Shown: piece by piece, positions 11,853-23,407 of the stretch
How positions within the stretch are numbered: position 1 is the first letter of the stretch
How the letters are laid out: the number at the start of each line of letters is the position of its first letter
Assembly: GCA_035041965.1 (NCBI GenBank)
Contig: JAPYMA010000108.1
Coordinates: 123,312-187,311 of the forward strand
Source: Anisakis pegreffii
Lineage: Eukaryota > Nematoda > Chromadorea > Rhabditida > Anisakidae
Direction of reading: 5' to 3'
DNA length: 64,000 nt
Made by a program: the position numbers and the translations under genes
The notes under the pieces: generated by a model
The model's database searches: none
Seen by the model: only the letters and a program-made list of their open reading frames with translations
What the model was told of the DNA's origin: nothing

Positions 11853-14067
11853 TCAATCAACTTTTCGACTACCTTTCGGATGAATTTCACGTTTGTGCAA
11901 TCGTCTTGAAGGACGCTCGTTTCGATCAGTAGCACTTCGTTTCTGGCCATGCTGATGAACGGGATGGATTCGACCCCGGCGAAGTGATGGCGAATATTGG
12001 AAGAAATCATCGATTAATTGTGATTGCATAATCATTGGAAGCTGTCGGAAATGCTGACGAAGCTTAAAACAATCAACTTCTTACTGTAATTCATACTTTG
12101 CACAGTGTTGTATCAATTGCTGTTTGGTGGTCATTGAATCGTTTGCTCCGGAATCTGCTCAATATGAACCAATAGCTCACAATCTGCTTATTTTGCATCT
12201 TCACTTTTGTCATTCATTATCACATTCCATCATTCGTTCATATGAATTTCAGTTTCTGGCTAAATTCCGTCTGATTACTCACTCATTTTCAGCTAACGAA
12301 AAGTGTCGCCAACTCTAAAATTCGAACTGGGTCAAGCTAAGATCAATCTTACCCTCAGATCAACAAGCATGGCTTCAGCGCTACGCTCACACTTAGGCTG
12401 GAGCTCTGGACACTTTTCATTCAATAACATTCGACACTGTTCCAACCCGACTTCTCACAGAAGCCCTCAGTTTTGAAGATGTATATTTATTGTTCAGAAA
12501 CTGTTTTGTTTCGAGAATCTATGTGCGAAGGGAATGGAGAAGTGGAGAACCGAAATCGGCTTACTGCTTTAATAATCGATTCACTATCACCAGTTTTTAT
12601 GAAGTACGAATGAAGTTTACGCAGTTGCCAATGAGACAAAAACTTTTGAATGTGAGCCGGACGTCTTTGGCGATGATCATTGAGGACCTTCTTGGCTGCG
12701 ACAATGGGCAACGGTGATGCATGCAACACGAACTTATGACGTGCTCGATTGAGTCTTTCCAATTTCTCACTGATAATATCGAATCTCTTGAAGCATCCCA
12801 TCGTTCTGTTTGTAATTAATGACGCATTCGGATTGGTCGAGTCAACGTACGATAGCACTGCTTTCCTGAACCATTAATGATTCTTTTGATGTGGCTTATC
12901 GATTCAGGATATCTTACAATTAGTAGATCATCAATACGTTTTGAATGGTTCTGTTGCATTTTATATAAACCTCGAAAAACGGATTCTCTCAACCGAATAA
13001 GTACGGATTTAGACCAGTCATTACTGATGAGCGTGTAACAAATTTGTTAGCTTCTCAAGCTCTCAGCACATTGATTTTGACACGTGCACAATCGCTGTTC
13101 AGGCTTGCGAATGGAAACCGAGCACGATTTCGCACGCAGTTTGCCCACAAACCCCTTTCATCGCTTTCAACTAGATATAAAAATGTAACAGATCAATGAA
13201 AGCGGTGTGGATAGCGGATTGAATTAAGAATTCTGGAAGATGTATCAAATTTTTGTCCAGATCACACAAGTGAATGAGTATAATCTGTTTTCGTTTGTTA
13301 AAGAAATGTTTTTCGATGTGATCTATTCGTTTAGAACGCAAAAAATGAATTTCTTTCAACGATATATGAGTATTTGTTCCTTTATTAAGGACACATCAAA
13401 TTTTCTCATAAAATGATGTAACGAATTGACTCCTTCAAAATCTTACTTGTATTCGGCAAGATTTTCATTTTTGAGATATGCTTCCAGTTCGTTTCGTTCC
13501 GCTTCGGAGATACGTCCAGTATCATTGAGCAGCAATGACGAACAACCGCGATACCTGGCCAGCAGATGCTCTTTCCATGACAAAATGTCGTTTGGTGCAA
13601 GTGAAGATGATCTATTCTAAAGATCAAATTCTTCGTTCAATATTCAATTTGCTCACAAGTTTATTTTTGTGTGAAAAATTTCAACGCAACAATGCATAGA
13701 ATTGACATGGGAGAATGCATCAAATTTAGCAATCATGATTGTAGTTGCTTATCAGCGAATTGGGAATAGGGCAATGATCAATCAAAATTGCGAGAATATA
13801 ATCTGAGGTCAGTCACTGAACACCGATAGAAGTAATACCTTGTTTGGATGTTGACTGTGTTGAACATGTTGAGCATGACTTGGTGATGGAATCGTTGTCG
13901 TTAACTGTTGCTTTGGAGCAGTTGAGATTGTCGTATTAAGCGCATCTGTGAATTGGAGCAGCTAAAATTTCATTATTCAGTCAAACAAAGTGGTGATGAC
14001 ATCAGTGATGAGTAATAATTACTTGACCAGTATAAATTTTGGTTTGAACGAATTTTGATGGATCTCC
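11853..14067 (-). CDS. Orphan multi-exon gene, partial at 5' end
   Basis: Five minus-strand exons, 14067-14023, 13961-13839, 13616-13447, 12865-12565 and 12041-11853, have GT/AG ends, and every junction agrees in phase (0, 0, 2, 0). They give at least 275 residues ending at a stop. The product starts DPSKFVQTKIYTGQ, has a Gln/His/Ser/Thr-rich linker (PSPSHAQHVQHSQHP), and then a charged helical core (SEAERNELEAYLKNENLAEY; EKLERLNRARHKFVLHA). It ends in a very basic tail with RRGR and several Lys/Arg clusters that could be a nuclear localisation signal. No signal peptide or membrane segment is seen. The composition suggests a nuclear or cytosolic regulator, but I recognise no domain. The 5' start lies upstream of 14067. 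The last exon could instead be read in another frame to a stop at 11828, which would change the tail. Confidence 0.6.
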
Positions 14068-17033
14068 CTAAAAATATCATTGGAGATCATCAAATGGGCT
14101 GATGAAATGAATACAATCTTATAATCTCATGTTAATTAGCACTAATTTGCTTATGAAATAAAGTTATAAGGTGTTAATTCAATAAATATATTAACCGATA
14201 ATGATTGAACGATGAATATAGAGAGAAGAAGATTAGGAGTAATTCGCATTAAGCCACAGCAACACATAGTCTTGTCGAGAGCACAATGAAGAGTGTTATT
14301 GATAAGTGGAATATGGATGAGATATTGCCGCTGCTGATAACAATTCGAGTGATAAAGCCGACCGGTGCGTTGAATGCTTTTCGACAACTCATCATCACAT
14401 AGAATAGCCTATAATTTCTAATTCAATCTAACTGCTTCATTGTATACGCGTTGTTGTATTGAATGATAATCACAGCAATTCAACAAACTTCATCTGCACA
14501 ACATCGCAACATATGTTGGTTGGCTTTTGTGCATTCGTACAGCTGATAAACTCAAGTAAATAGTCAGCTTCGATGAAGTAATTGATCACAGCTAATGTGC
14601 AGCACTGAATCATTCAAGACTCACATAAATAAAGAAATTCTTTGCTGTGAACATTATTAACTCAGATAATGCATAGCAGTTCATAAATAACAGCGGATAT
14701 CATGTGATGTAAAAAGTATGAAGAAGTCTAAAGTGATTTCACAATTTCAGATGATCATCTAAACGAAACGCCGCCGCATCCATTCTGATAGCGTGGTGAT
14801 GAACAGCAAGGTTATGAAATCTTTCAATAGAGCACTTTCAAAAGTACTTTCGATATCCGTTTTGCATTCGATAACGTTTTTGAGATGACTGGCGAAGCTA
14901 TCAGAATCCTTTCTTCAGCTATATTAATGTCTCGGAAAAAGGACGAGGGATTTTCCTCAGCAGTTATCTACGAACCAGTGCTATTGGCATTCGACAGTGA
15001 AAAATCATGCGCAGATATCTTCCATGTTCACATTTTCTTTCATTCGAAATCAGCTTCGAAAATCGGCATTCGGCAGTGAAAAATCAGCTTTTCCAAGTTT
15101 TTGAAGTATCCCAGTACACACATAATTGATGTTCCAATTCTTATAATCCTATATATTCCGTGCCATTGAAATTATGAAGTTCTGCATAGGAATACTTAAT
15201 TCACAATTAAGATACGACGACCAGCGTCAAAAACTAGAATATACTGAAGTGAATATTCATGTAATCGCACAAGTTCAGAGGATTTTTCAACTTGATAGAT
15301 CTACCTCCTCATTCGTATAATATTTGTTCGTGCTGAAGCTTACATTTCAAACCTGCTTCTGGAACCATATTTTTTGGGGCATTCCATACTATACCGTCTC
15401 AGATAAGAAGACTTAAAGTTAGTTGATTGTTTCACGTAGTCGTGAATCTTGTACTTGCCTTAGTTTATGATGTCAATGAATGGGTTTCAGTTTTACTGAG
15501 TTTATTCCAGAATTTTTTCTTCACTGATATTCCAGTCTATTACAGTGTGCATGTGTGAACGTAGCAGATTATGAAGCGCCACAAAAAGACTGCTTCCAAA
15601 ACAACCGGTTTTTGGTATCATAGGTGACTAGTGAAATTTGATACGACGACCACAGAAAATTGATCTTTTCAATGAAATGAACATATGTTTGGGATGGTGT
15701 CAACTAACTCACTTTAATCATTCACTCATAATCAGTGATAAATTCTTAAGTTGGGTCAGTTTTGTTAAAACAGTTTGTTCCTTTTAAGCTCAGTGAGTAC
15801 TTCCATTTGTGAAATATTGCTTGAATCACTGTTGTTGTTGTTGTTCACATTCTAAGAAATTCTGCAGAGTCTCAAGCAAAATTCACAAAATTGACGACTC
15901 TCACCAAAGTTTGAGCCGGCAAATCCACTTTTAAACTGAGTTCTGATTCCGAAGTACTCGATTTGGGCATAAAAATGACTCGAAACCTCATATGAGCCAA
16001 ATATAATATGATGAAACTGAATTAATTGCGAAGAGTTAATCGTTTCAAATGGAACCTTGTTTCGCTTCTCGCAAACGCACCGTTCCAGCTTTGCGTTCAT
16101 GTTAGCAGGTTTTCACATTATCTATCGTATTGTTCAATTCCCGATCAGAAAAATGAGTATTTATGTCTTCCAGAAAAAAACTCTACATCACTAATGAACA
16201 TGAATCGAAATGTATGGTTGAAACACGCAATTTTAGCAAAATACTTTATTTTCCATTAATTCCTCCTCTTACTATAGCACATTCCACCGTTTAGTTACAT
16301 CCATCTGCACTTCACAAAATAAATTCCAATCGTTTTTTTTCTGCCGTAGTAAACGCGAAAGAAAATTTGAAAAATGATTTCCGCACACAACATCAACGTC
16401 ACCACTCTTATCACTCATAAAAAATTCCGTTAGTGAAAATTTTTGCAAATGTATATTTTTAAATGGTACGATCAACTATTGTGAACACTTGATCACTATT
16501 CAATCATAATTGAGACTTCGTTGACTTGTTGACAAATGTTGAATCATCAACAGTTGGAATCACAACTGAAAAAGTTGTCCAGGAATGTGCAAAGTCCAAC
16601 GGTACAACGGAATAATTTTAGGGTAAAAACTAGTTTGTGCCATGCGAACAGTACCCAAACGATTGGGTGGAATATAGTTGTGTTGATGCGATGTTATAAT
16701 TGAAATGAAATGCATTTTATGAATGAAAAATGCATCATAGAATAACGGCACATTGAATGGCATTTTGCACATTTCAAAACACCACTCACAAACGTTTTCT
16801 GTCGATAGCGGTGAAACACTGAGAATAACAATAAAATGAAAGTGTTTCTTAACAACATAAGAGGTTTATAAATGTACATTATGGCACAACAACAAGTAAT
16901 TGGTTTCGGCAAATCGTGATCGTTTCAAATTTACATAACACTAACTTCAGTCAAAGCTATAAAGTGGGATAAGATCGATTAGATGAGAATAGTCTTCATA
17001 AAACGGTAATGAATGAAACCCACATGGAATGGT
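14068..17033. other. Intergenic between orphan gene and CxC-LC gene A
   Basis: Only short frames are visible. A minus-strand segment at 16862-16793 (MLLRNTFILLLFSVF) resembles a signal-peptide exon ending at a GTGAGT donor, but no partner exon was found. An imperfect direct repeat of about 24 bp occurs at about 14983 and 15063. Confidence 0.35.
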
Positions 17034-19402
17034 TCATTTTAAAAAGTCATAAACAACTTGATAAGAGCCTTTTGCATAGCCAGATGATGGTGGTGTCTTT
17101 ATTAAGCTGGGTGATAGATGAGCTGTTGACATGGACGAACCACCACCTATACTATACGATGACTCGGCCGGAATTGTTATGATCTGACGCTCTGGTGCTG
17201 GAGCTACTTGTATTTCACGACTTGGTGGAACTTCAACTGTTATATATTTTGGCGATGGGGCAGGTTTAGACAGTGAGGTGATAGAAATGATTTCTGGTGC
17301 TGCTACTGTTCGCTGGATGTATGTCGTGACTGGTACTTGAATTATTTCTGGTGGACCGACAGGGAGGTAAATAACCGAGGGTCCGCAGCAGGCTGGTTCG
17401 GGAGGAGGTTTTGGTTTTGGGGTGGTTGGAGGTGGAGCCGGCTTCTTAAATGGACAACAGCAGGTACAACATGGACAGAAGCAAGCAGTTAAGGGCCTGA
17501 AAATTCGTTCATTTCAGTTCATATAGTCCATATATTGAAAAAGAGAGCAAAACTAAATCGATCTCAACGCAATTGATCTCATTCTCAGTTTTGCACTACT
17601 GATAACGATTTAACGATAAAGTTTTTTAAAATCTAAATACTGCTTGCAACTTCCAAATGTTTTAGCACCTAGTAAACTCGAATCACATTCGATCCATATC
17701 TCTGAACTGGCACACTTCTTTCTTGAACATTCTGTATCCTTTACTTAGGATACTATGTTCTGCTATGGAGAAGTTATCATTAATCAAACACCGTGTCTAC
17801 CCCTCACATTTATTCGCTTGTTGGCGATCAGGATCCATTTAGAAAAATTAGCTGATATTTCAGTTTGATGTTATTTCGAGATATATTTCATGTCTCCCAG
17901 CTCCTCTAGAAAGTCACCAGATCTCAGTGACAATTCAAAAGAAACTCAATGAAATTTAGAAGTTTTCGTTTAAGCATCTGTCGACGATGTTAATAGAATC
18001 ACTTCATTGCGATCAAACACGCGTTTGAAGACATTACGGAGCATTAAAAATGGGATATAACCAGAAATCATTCAGTAATGATTTGGCAATTTATTAAATT
18101 TACACGTCCCCCGTTTTACCCAAACCAGGGAGAATTTTCCTTCTTACGAGACCTATTAGAATCCATAAACTACTTCAGGTATAGATTACCAGTACACGTT
18201 CTAGTATTGTGCTGCTCAAACTTAATTTTCCGCATTGATAAAGCAATCCTTCCTCATGCAGTTGTTCCCTTCTGAGGCGATCAAATGGCCAATGTGCTCG
18301 GAAATATCACTTCTGATGACAATGGTTTGATGATGAAAGATGGCAATGGAATCGCAAGAATTTTTTCTTTTCCCTGGATCATTTTGAAATTAATGATTTG
18401 ATGGGGTGAACTTTCAGCTAATTGAATGATGAATTGATAAATGTATTCCAATGGGCGTTAATTTGAAAAATTCCGTTCCACACAATCGTACGCGCTATTT
18501 GCTTGAAATGAGCCTGATGGATCGGCCGCTCTCAATTCACATTTTCGGCACTTCGCTTCCAGTTCTTGACTTTGTAAAATGCAATGAAATATTCCACTTC
18601 ATGAACATACTCGAGAATATTACAACAATACAATCGCAGTCGCGCAATAACGTGTTTTTGTTTTGAAGCGGAAGGCTTTCTCGATGCTAAGTGTTAACTG
18701 AACGACAGTTTCCGTATTATTTCTAACTGCAATTACTGCTAACCGTTCCAGATAAATCAAGAGATCATCAGGAGAATATCAGGTTAAAAAACTAGCACAA
18801 AACTTCACCAGATCTGGACGAATTCATGTGAGAAAAATATTCAGCCAATTATGATGGATAAGCAAAATCGCCTGCAAAGTGCGCTAAACAGTTGCGTAAG
18901 TGCTAAACTCCAAAAACCAATAGGTCATTGAGGCGACGCATAATCAGGTTTTTATCTGGAGAGCGCAACAAAACATTGAGTCAATTTTTATTTAGTCGTA
19001 TACGATTTGATCAAAAAATATGATCAAGCATTTTTTCACAATGATTCAATTTTCATAATCGATGAAATTAAGTCATCTAGAGGACTAGCTCTACAACCTA
19101 TGACCTTCAATCGCTGCTTATACAACGCTGCTTGAATGTTGAGCTGAGAGACGGCCAAATCCGAAATCACAAAATTGTCCGACCCAACGTGCACTTACCT
19201 TATAGAAGAGAATATCTGATTGCAGATTAAGTCGTGAACTGCAGGATCACTGATTTTAAGCTAAGTCATGAAGTGGATCAAGCAGGACTAAATCAATTCG
19301 AAGCGTAAAATCAATAAAAACTTACGTACAACAATAACAATAACCGAGTGCAGTCGGCAAAACGATCAGTAGAACAAAGAGGGATCGTAGTAACATCGCC
19401 AT
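17034..19402 (-). CDS. CxC-LC gene A: secreted Cys/Pro-rich protein
   Basis: Two minus-strand exons, 19402-19326 and 17496-17034, are joined in phase 2 across a 1.8-kb intron and give 179 residues. Exon 1 encodes a signal peptide (MAMLLRSLFVLLIVLPTALG) followed by YCYCC. Exon 2 restarts with a dense cysteine run (ACFCPCCTCCCP), then PAPPPTTPKPKPPPEP, a CCGPSVIYLPVG block, and a Val/Ile/Pro-rich tail. The tail ends SSGYAKGSYQVVYD and is followed by a stop. The protein should be secreted. Cys clusters plus extended Pro stretches suggest a cross-linked matrix or cuticle component, which is inference from composition. A TATA box lies 42 bp upstream of the ATG. The N-terminal CPPP style resembles nematode Ground-like (grl) proteins, but no Ground-like domain is present. 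The tail motif PSSGYAKG recurs in gene C. Confidence 0.75.
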
Positions 19403-19443
19403 TAGTTAACAAGAAAAATCAGGAAAAGTGAAGATGCGAAACG

Positions 19444-19451
19444 CTTTTATA
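19444..19451 (-). promoter_or_regulatory. TATA box of CxC-LC gene A
   Basis: TATAAAAG on the minus strand, 42 bp before the ATG at 19402. It predicts a 5' leader of only about 15-20 nt. Confidence 0.65.
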
Positions 19452-21535
19452 AGGAATCTTTGCAAAAGTTCAGTAAAAGAACACAACTCGTTTCACTTAC
19501 ATCAATCATCGACGCTTTGTGATTAGGTGACAAACAAGGATTTATTTCGTAGTGTTCTCCTGCGAGAAAGTTTATGTCGAGTATGATCACTTCAAGTTTA
19601 ACACGATAAGGTCATTCGAAAACACTCACTGATTCGTAAGCAATCTGTCAATCGATCACATTTCTTCAGTGATCACTTATGACACTGAATCTCATTAGTG
19701 TTACTGACGTAACTCTCAGGAATCTTTGATTTTCCAGTTTCGATCGCATACCACAATTGCTTTATAGTTGAGCATTGCAGCATCCAATGCTGAACAACAA
19801 GACAATTGATAATAATTCAGACTGGGAAAAAACAAGAAAAATTTACGTCTCTGACAAAGTATCACTTTCGAGAAACTACAAGAAGGGTGTAATGATTAAA
19901 TGAAGCGCTGAGTAATCGTTTCCTTGAACTGTGACTGATCAATATTTTACTCTTTGGTATGAAGATGAATTGAATGAAGAAGTTGATGCTGAAGAAAAGT
20001 GACAATTTACCTGCTTACTGCATTCCGAAATACGACGATATTGTTCGAATATAACGAGGAACTAGCACTTGACAGGGTTGCATGGAAACGATTCGCATGC
20101 AGCTTCATTTTCGAGGAAGGTAAGGTCTGAGAACAATATGGCCAGCGATTAGATAAAGTCTTCAAGCTATTGATCAGCCACTCGAAAATGTGCAAGATTC
20201 GATGAAATCCTCTAATGCGTATAAGTGATCTGCACCGATCATAACTCGTTTCTTCAAGTTTCCGGTTCAAATCGCTAGCAAGTTGCCTGATAATAGAAGT
20301 TGAATGATAAGTTTGAATGATAACGTCTGAATATACAATGATACAAGTTGTTTGATTTGAACTAATGATTTTGATGCGGGTTTCCTAGAGCACTATTGAA
20401 TGTGCATGTTTGACTATTGTACTATTGAAGCAAAATTTAGTTGCAGTATAAATTTAGTCATGAAATATTAGTTTTTACTGCTTGCCTTCTTTTTTTGTTC
20501 ATTTGTGAGTAACGCTACACTTCATTTTGTTCGAAATACAACAAACGCTTCAAAAAAAAATCAACAATCTCAACATAAATGAACACCACAGTCATTATTT
20601 TGTTTACGGGAGTTGTCACTCGCATGCAACGAACGAAAACAAGTATGATGATGCATTGCGAGATGCTGAAACTTCCCAAGAAAACTCGATGAAACAATAA
20701 TGCAATTTCATCCATAGTTTCCGCTGTCAGCAATAAAAACTCGATGAAGAAATAAAAATATAACCCATAAAAAACATAAAGTATTTCCGCTGTCAGAAAT
20801 ACTAACATAAACTATTTGATTCATTCGTGGACGAAGCCATAGGTGGATCATGATCAGACTAGCAAAGTAAATCGACCGAAGTTCGGTCGGAATTCCGAGA
20901 GCCTGAAATTCGTCGGAACCCCATATCTCAGAATGCTGAAAACTCGATTCGGTGAAATTTCGATCGAATTTCAAACAGTCTGAAATATCGTTCAGATGTC
21001 ATCACTACTTCGGAGCCACTAAAAAGTTTTCTTGCCTCCTCACCTCCCCCCCTGCCCCGTCCCCGTTCCCCTCCCTGCTTCCAAGAAATCACAACTACAT
21101 TAAGACATGCCATGTAATTCTGGAGCCGGAACGGGAACAGACACCGAAATTTTAGAATTGCGGAGTTGAAGTTGAGTCAATTTTTATCAAGTTTGGGCAT
21201 GACTGCATCCGTCGTTCACTTCGATCGAAAAGAATCAAAATTCATCTTTTCGATGAATTTTGCTCGTAGCGCCGTTGATTTGGCACCGCTCATGCGATGA
21301 TATTCACTGCATTTATCACCATTTATATTGATGCGATTCATTCGGTTTTACTGTCGCAAAAGTCGATTTTATCAAAGGGAAAACGGCTAATTTATTCATA
21401 CGTGTGCAACAATGATTCATTGTAACATAATTTACATAAACATATCACATAATCTACCCACTAGTATTCATAGCACTCAATTCTTATTTAAATTGTTCAA
21501 ATGTTGAACTTGTCCAGATAACGAATTTAATAACG
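19452..21535. other. Intergenic between genes A and B
   Basis: No supported gene. Present are a local duplication around 20650-20800 (TTTCCGCTGTCAG and AAAACTCGATGAA each occur twice), a C-rich pyrimidine tract at about 21035-21085, a small inverted repeat CGACCGAA/TTCGGTCG near 20875, and a hairpin at 21236-21262 with 11-bp perfect arms CAAAATTCATC/GATGAATTTTG. Confidence 0.4.
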
Positions 21536-21536
21536 A

Positions 21537-22762
21537 TCATTCCGAGATTTGATTTTCAAGCAGTTCTTGAGCATCCTCAGATGCATCCTCGAATGACGGT
21601 GGTGGAGGTGGTGGCGGTGGTGTTTCTGGTTCGGGCATTTCTGTTTCTGGTTCGGGTGCTTCTGTTTCAGGTTCTGAGGGCTCCGGTGGAGCAGTGACTG
21701 GAACGGCCGGAGAAGACCGGGAACTCTCGGGAGCGAGTGTACTGGCCGGTTGAGGAGGACCCTGGTAGTAGGACCCTTGCTGTGGTCCCATATTATAGCC
21801 ACCGCCGTACGCGTATTGATTTGGTGCCATATTGTAGTAGTACTGTTGTTGTGGAGATGGGTACATGAACTGTGGGAACATGAATGGTGGTGGGGGTGGT
21901 GGGAACGTCGGGAATTCCATGGGAGGTGGGGGTGGTGGGGGTGGTGGGAGAGGTGGGAACGTCGGGAATTCCATGGGAGGTGGGGGTGGTAGGGTTTCGA
22001 GGGGTGGTGGAGGCGGTAAGGTCTCGAGAGGTACCATCGGAGGGAATGTTGGGAATTCGAATGGCGGTAGAGTTTGGAAAACCGGAGCAGCAGCATCACC
22101 GCTTAGGTCCTGACAACTGCACGGTGTTGGTGGACATTGGCATGGTGGTGGCGGTTCGGATGACCTGAATAGAACGAATTTTAGCTGAATATCACAAATA
22201 GTCAAAATCAAATTTGTTCGCTCCATTCAACAATTTTATCAACCCATTGATAACGTATCATTACAAGACTGGCATTATTAAGACTCATTGTATCAAGTAT
22301 CATATACCATTACCCATATCATAGTTTACATAAACATTACATTACATTTCCTCCAGTTAAGTATCATACTCAGTCAAGTATCATTACTAAGATTCGCTTG
22401 AACAGTTAAGTAAGTTACAGCAGCATAAATGCCCAAAAATTTCTCATTATCGGTAGAAAGCTTGCAAAATTGTCAGACAATTTGGTCGACTTTCAATGTC
22501 AGCTTCCAGGTAAAATCAACTTATCGTAGCATCTAAACCTCTAAGATATCTTTTCTGATCTCGCAAACTGATCACGAGAGCAATCCGACGTTGATGTGGA
22601 TATTGATCGAAAACCGCATACGACTTTCCGAGGCTATTTTGTGAAAAAACGAGCAAACAAATGAAATACTTACGGGCAGTTGCATGCTGCGGGTGGAGCG
22701 AACCAGAAGGTTTGCAACGATTCACTAGCAAACGAAACGATCAACAAGGCAATCAGTATCAT
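21537..22762 (-). CDS. CxC-LC gene B: secreted proline-rich protein
   Basis: Minus-strand exons 22762-22674 and 22164-21537 are joined in phase 2 across a 509-bp intron and give 238 residues. Exon 1 encodes a signal peptide (MILIALLIVSFASESLQ) and ends ACNCP at the intron. Exon 2 restarts SSEPPPPCQCPPTPCSC. It continues with repeated LETLPPPPP and MEFPTFPP units, a Tyr/Gln/Gly-rich part (QQQYYYNMAPNQYAYGGG), and a Pro/Glu segment (EPETEAPEPETEMPEPET). The tail is acidic, ending ELLENQISE. It is a secreted low-complexity protein, possibly cuticular or matrix, and no enzymatic domain is seen. A TATA box lies 55 bp upstream of the ATG. Overlapping frames on both strands in the repeat are artefacts of the low-complexity DNA. 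Head architecture and intron phase are shared with genes A, C, D and E. Confidence 0.85.
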
Positions 22763-22816
22763 CTGGATGGGTTTAGAAACAGTCGAGACACTGTTTCAAG
22801 CTGATAATCATATCCG

Positions 22817-22824
22817 TATTTATA
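22817..22824 (-). promoter_or_regulatory. TATA box of CxC-LC gene B
   Basis: TATAAATA on the minus strand, 55 bp before the ATG at 22762. Confidence 0.6.
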
Positions 22825-23407
22825 CTCAACTCGGAAACAAAGCCGTATTCTCAAATGAGTGAGTGGTCATCTTTATCTGATTGTTTCAAAACTCGATCAA
22901 TCATAATTCAACTTGTTATATGCATTCATATTGCCATCCAGCGCTATCGATGACCCTCACCCAATTAACACTCGAACGAATTGCCCTAATCAAATTATCT
23001 TATCTTATGAAACGCACTTTTACTCTTCATTGCGATTCATATTCAAATTTTGAATAACATTCTTCGCTCAAACTGGTTTTACGCTCACTTCATTGCTGAT
23101 CATAATTCATTTGAATAATATGCATCACAATTGCAACTTTCGAATTAAACATTCACTTGCTGTAAGGATCACAAAATTTCCATTTACCAATTTAATAGGC
23201 AATTACAAATCGACACGAATTTATGCCTCTGCTGCCATTGGTATCACAAATATCACATTTTTCCTTCTTTCATTCCATGCAGCTAATAGTGATTACGAAG
23301 AGAACTATGCGTCTCCATGAATTTTCAGTCTTGATTCTTGATTTGGCGATCATAGAGATGCGAGACAGTTCTTTCGTACTGCTTAGGGATTATCAAGAAC
23401 GAGATGA

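Noticed and set aside
21527..22168. His/Ser-rich minus-strand frame and Gly-rich plus-strand frames over gene B
   Set aside because: Shadows of the Pro-rich frame, which alone joins the signal-peptide exon in phase.
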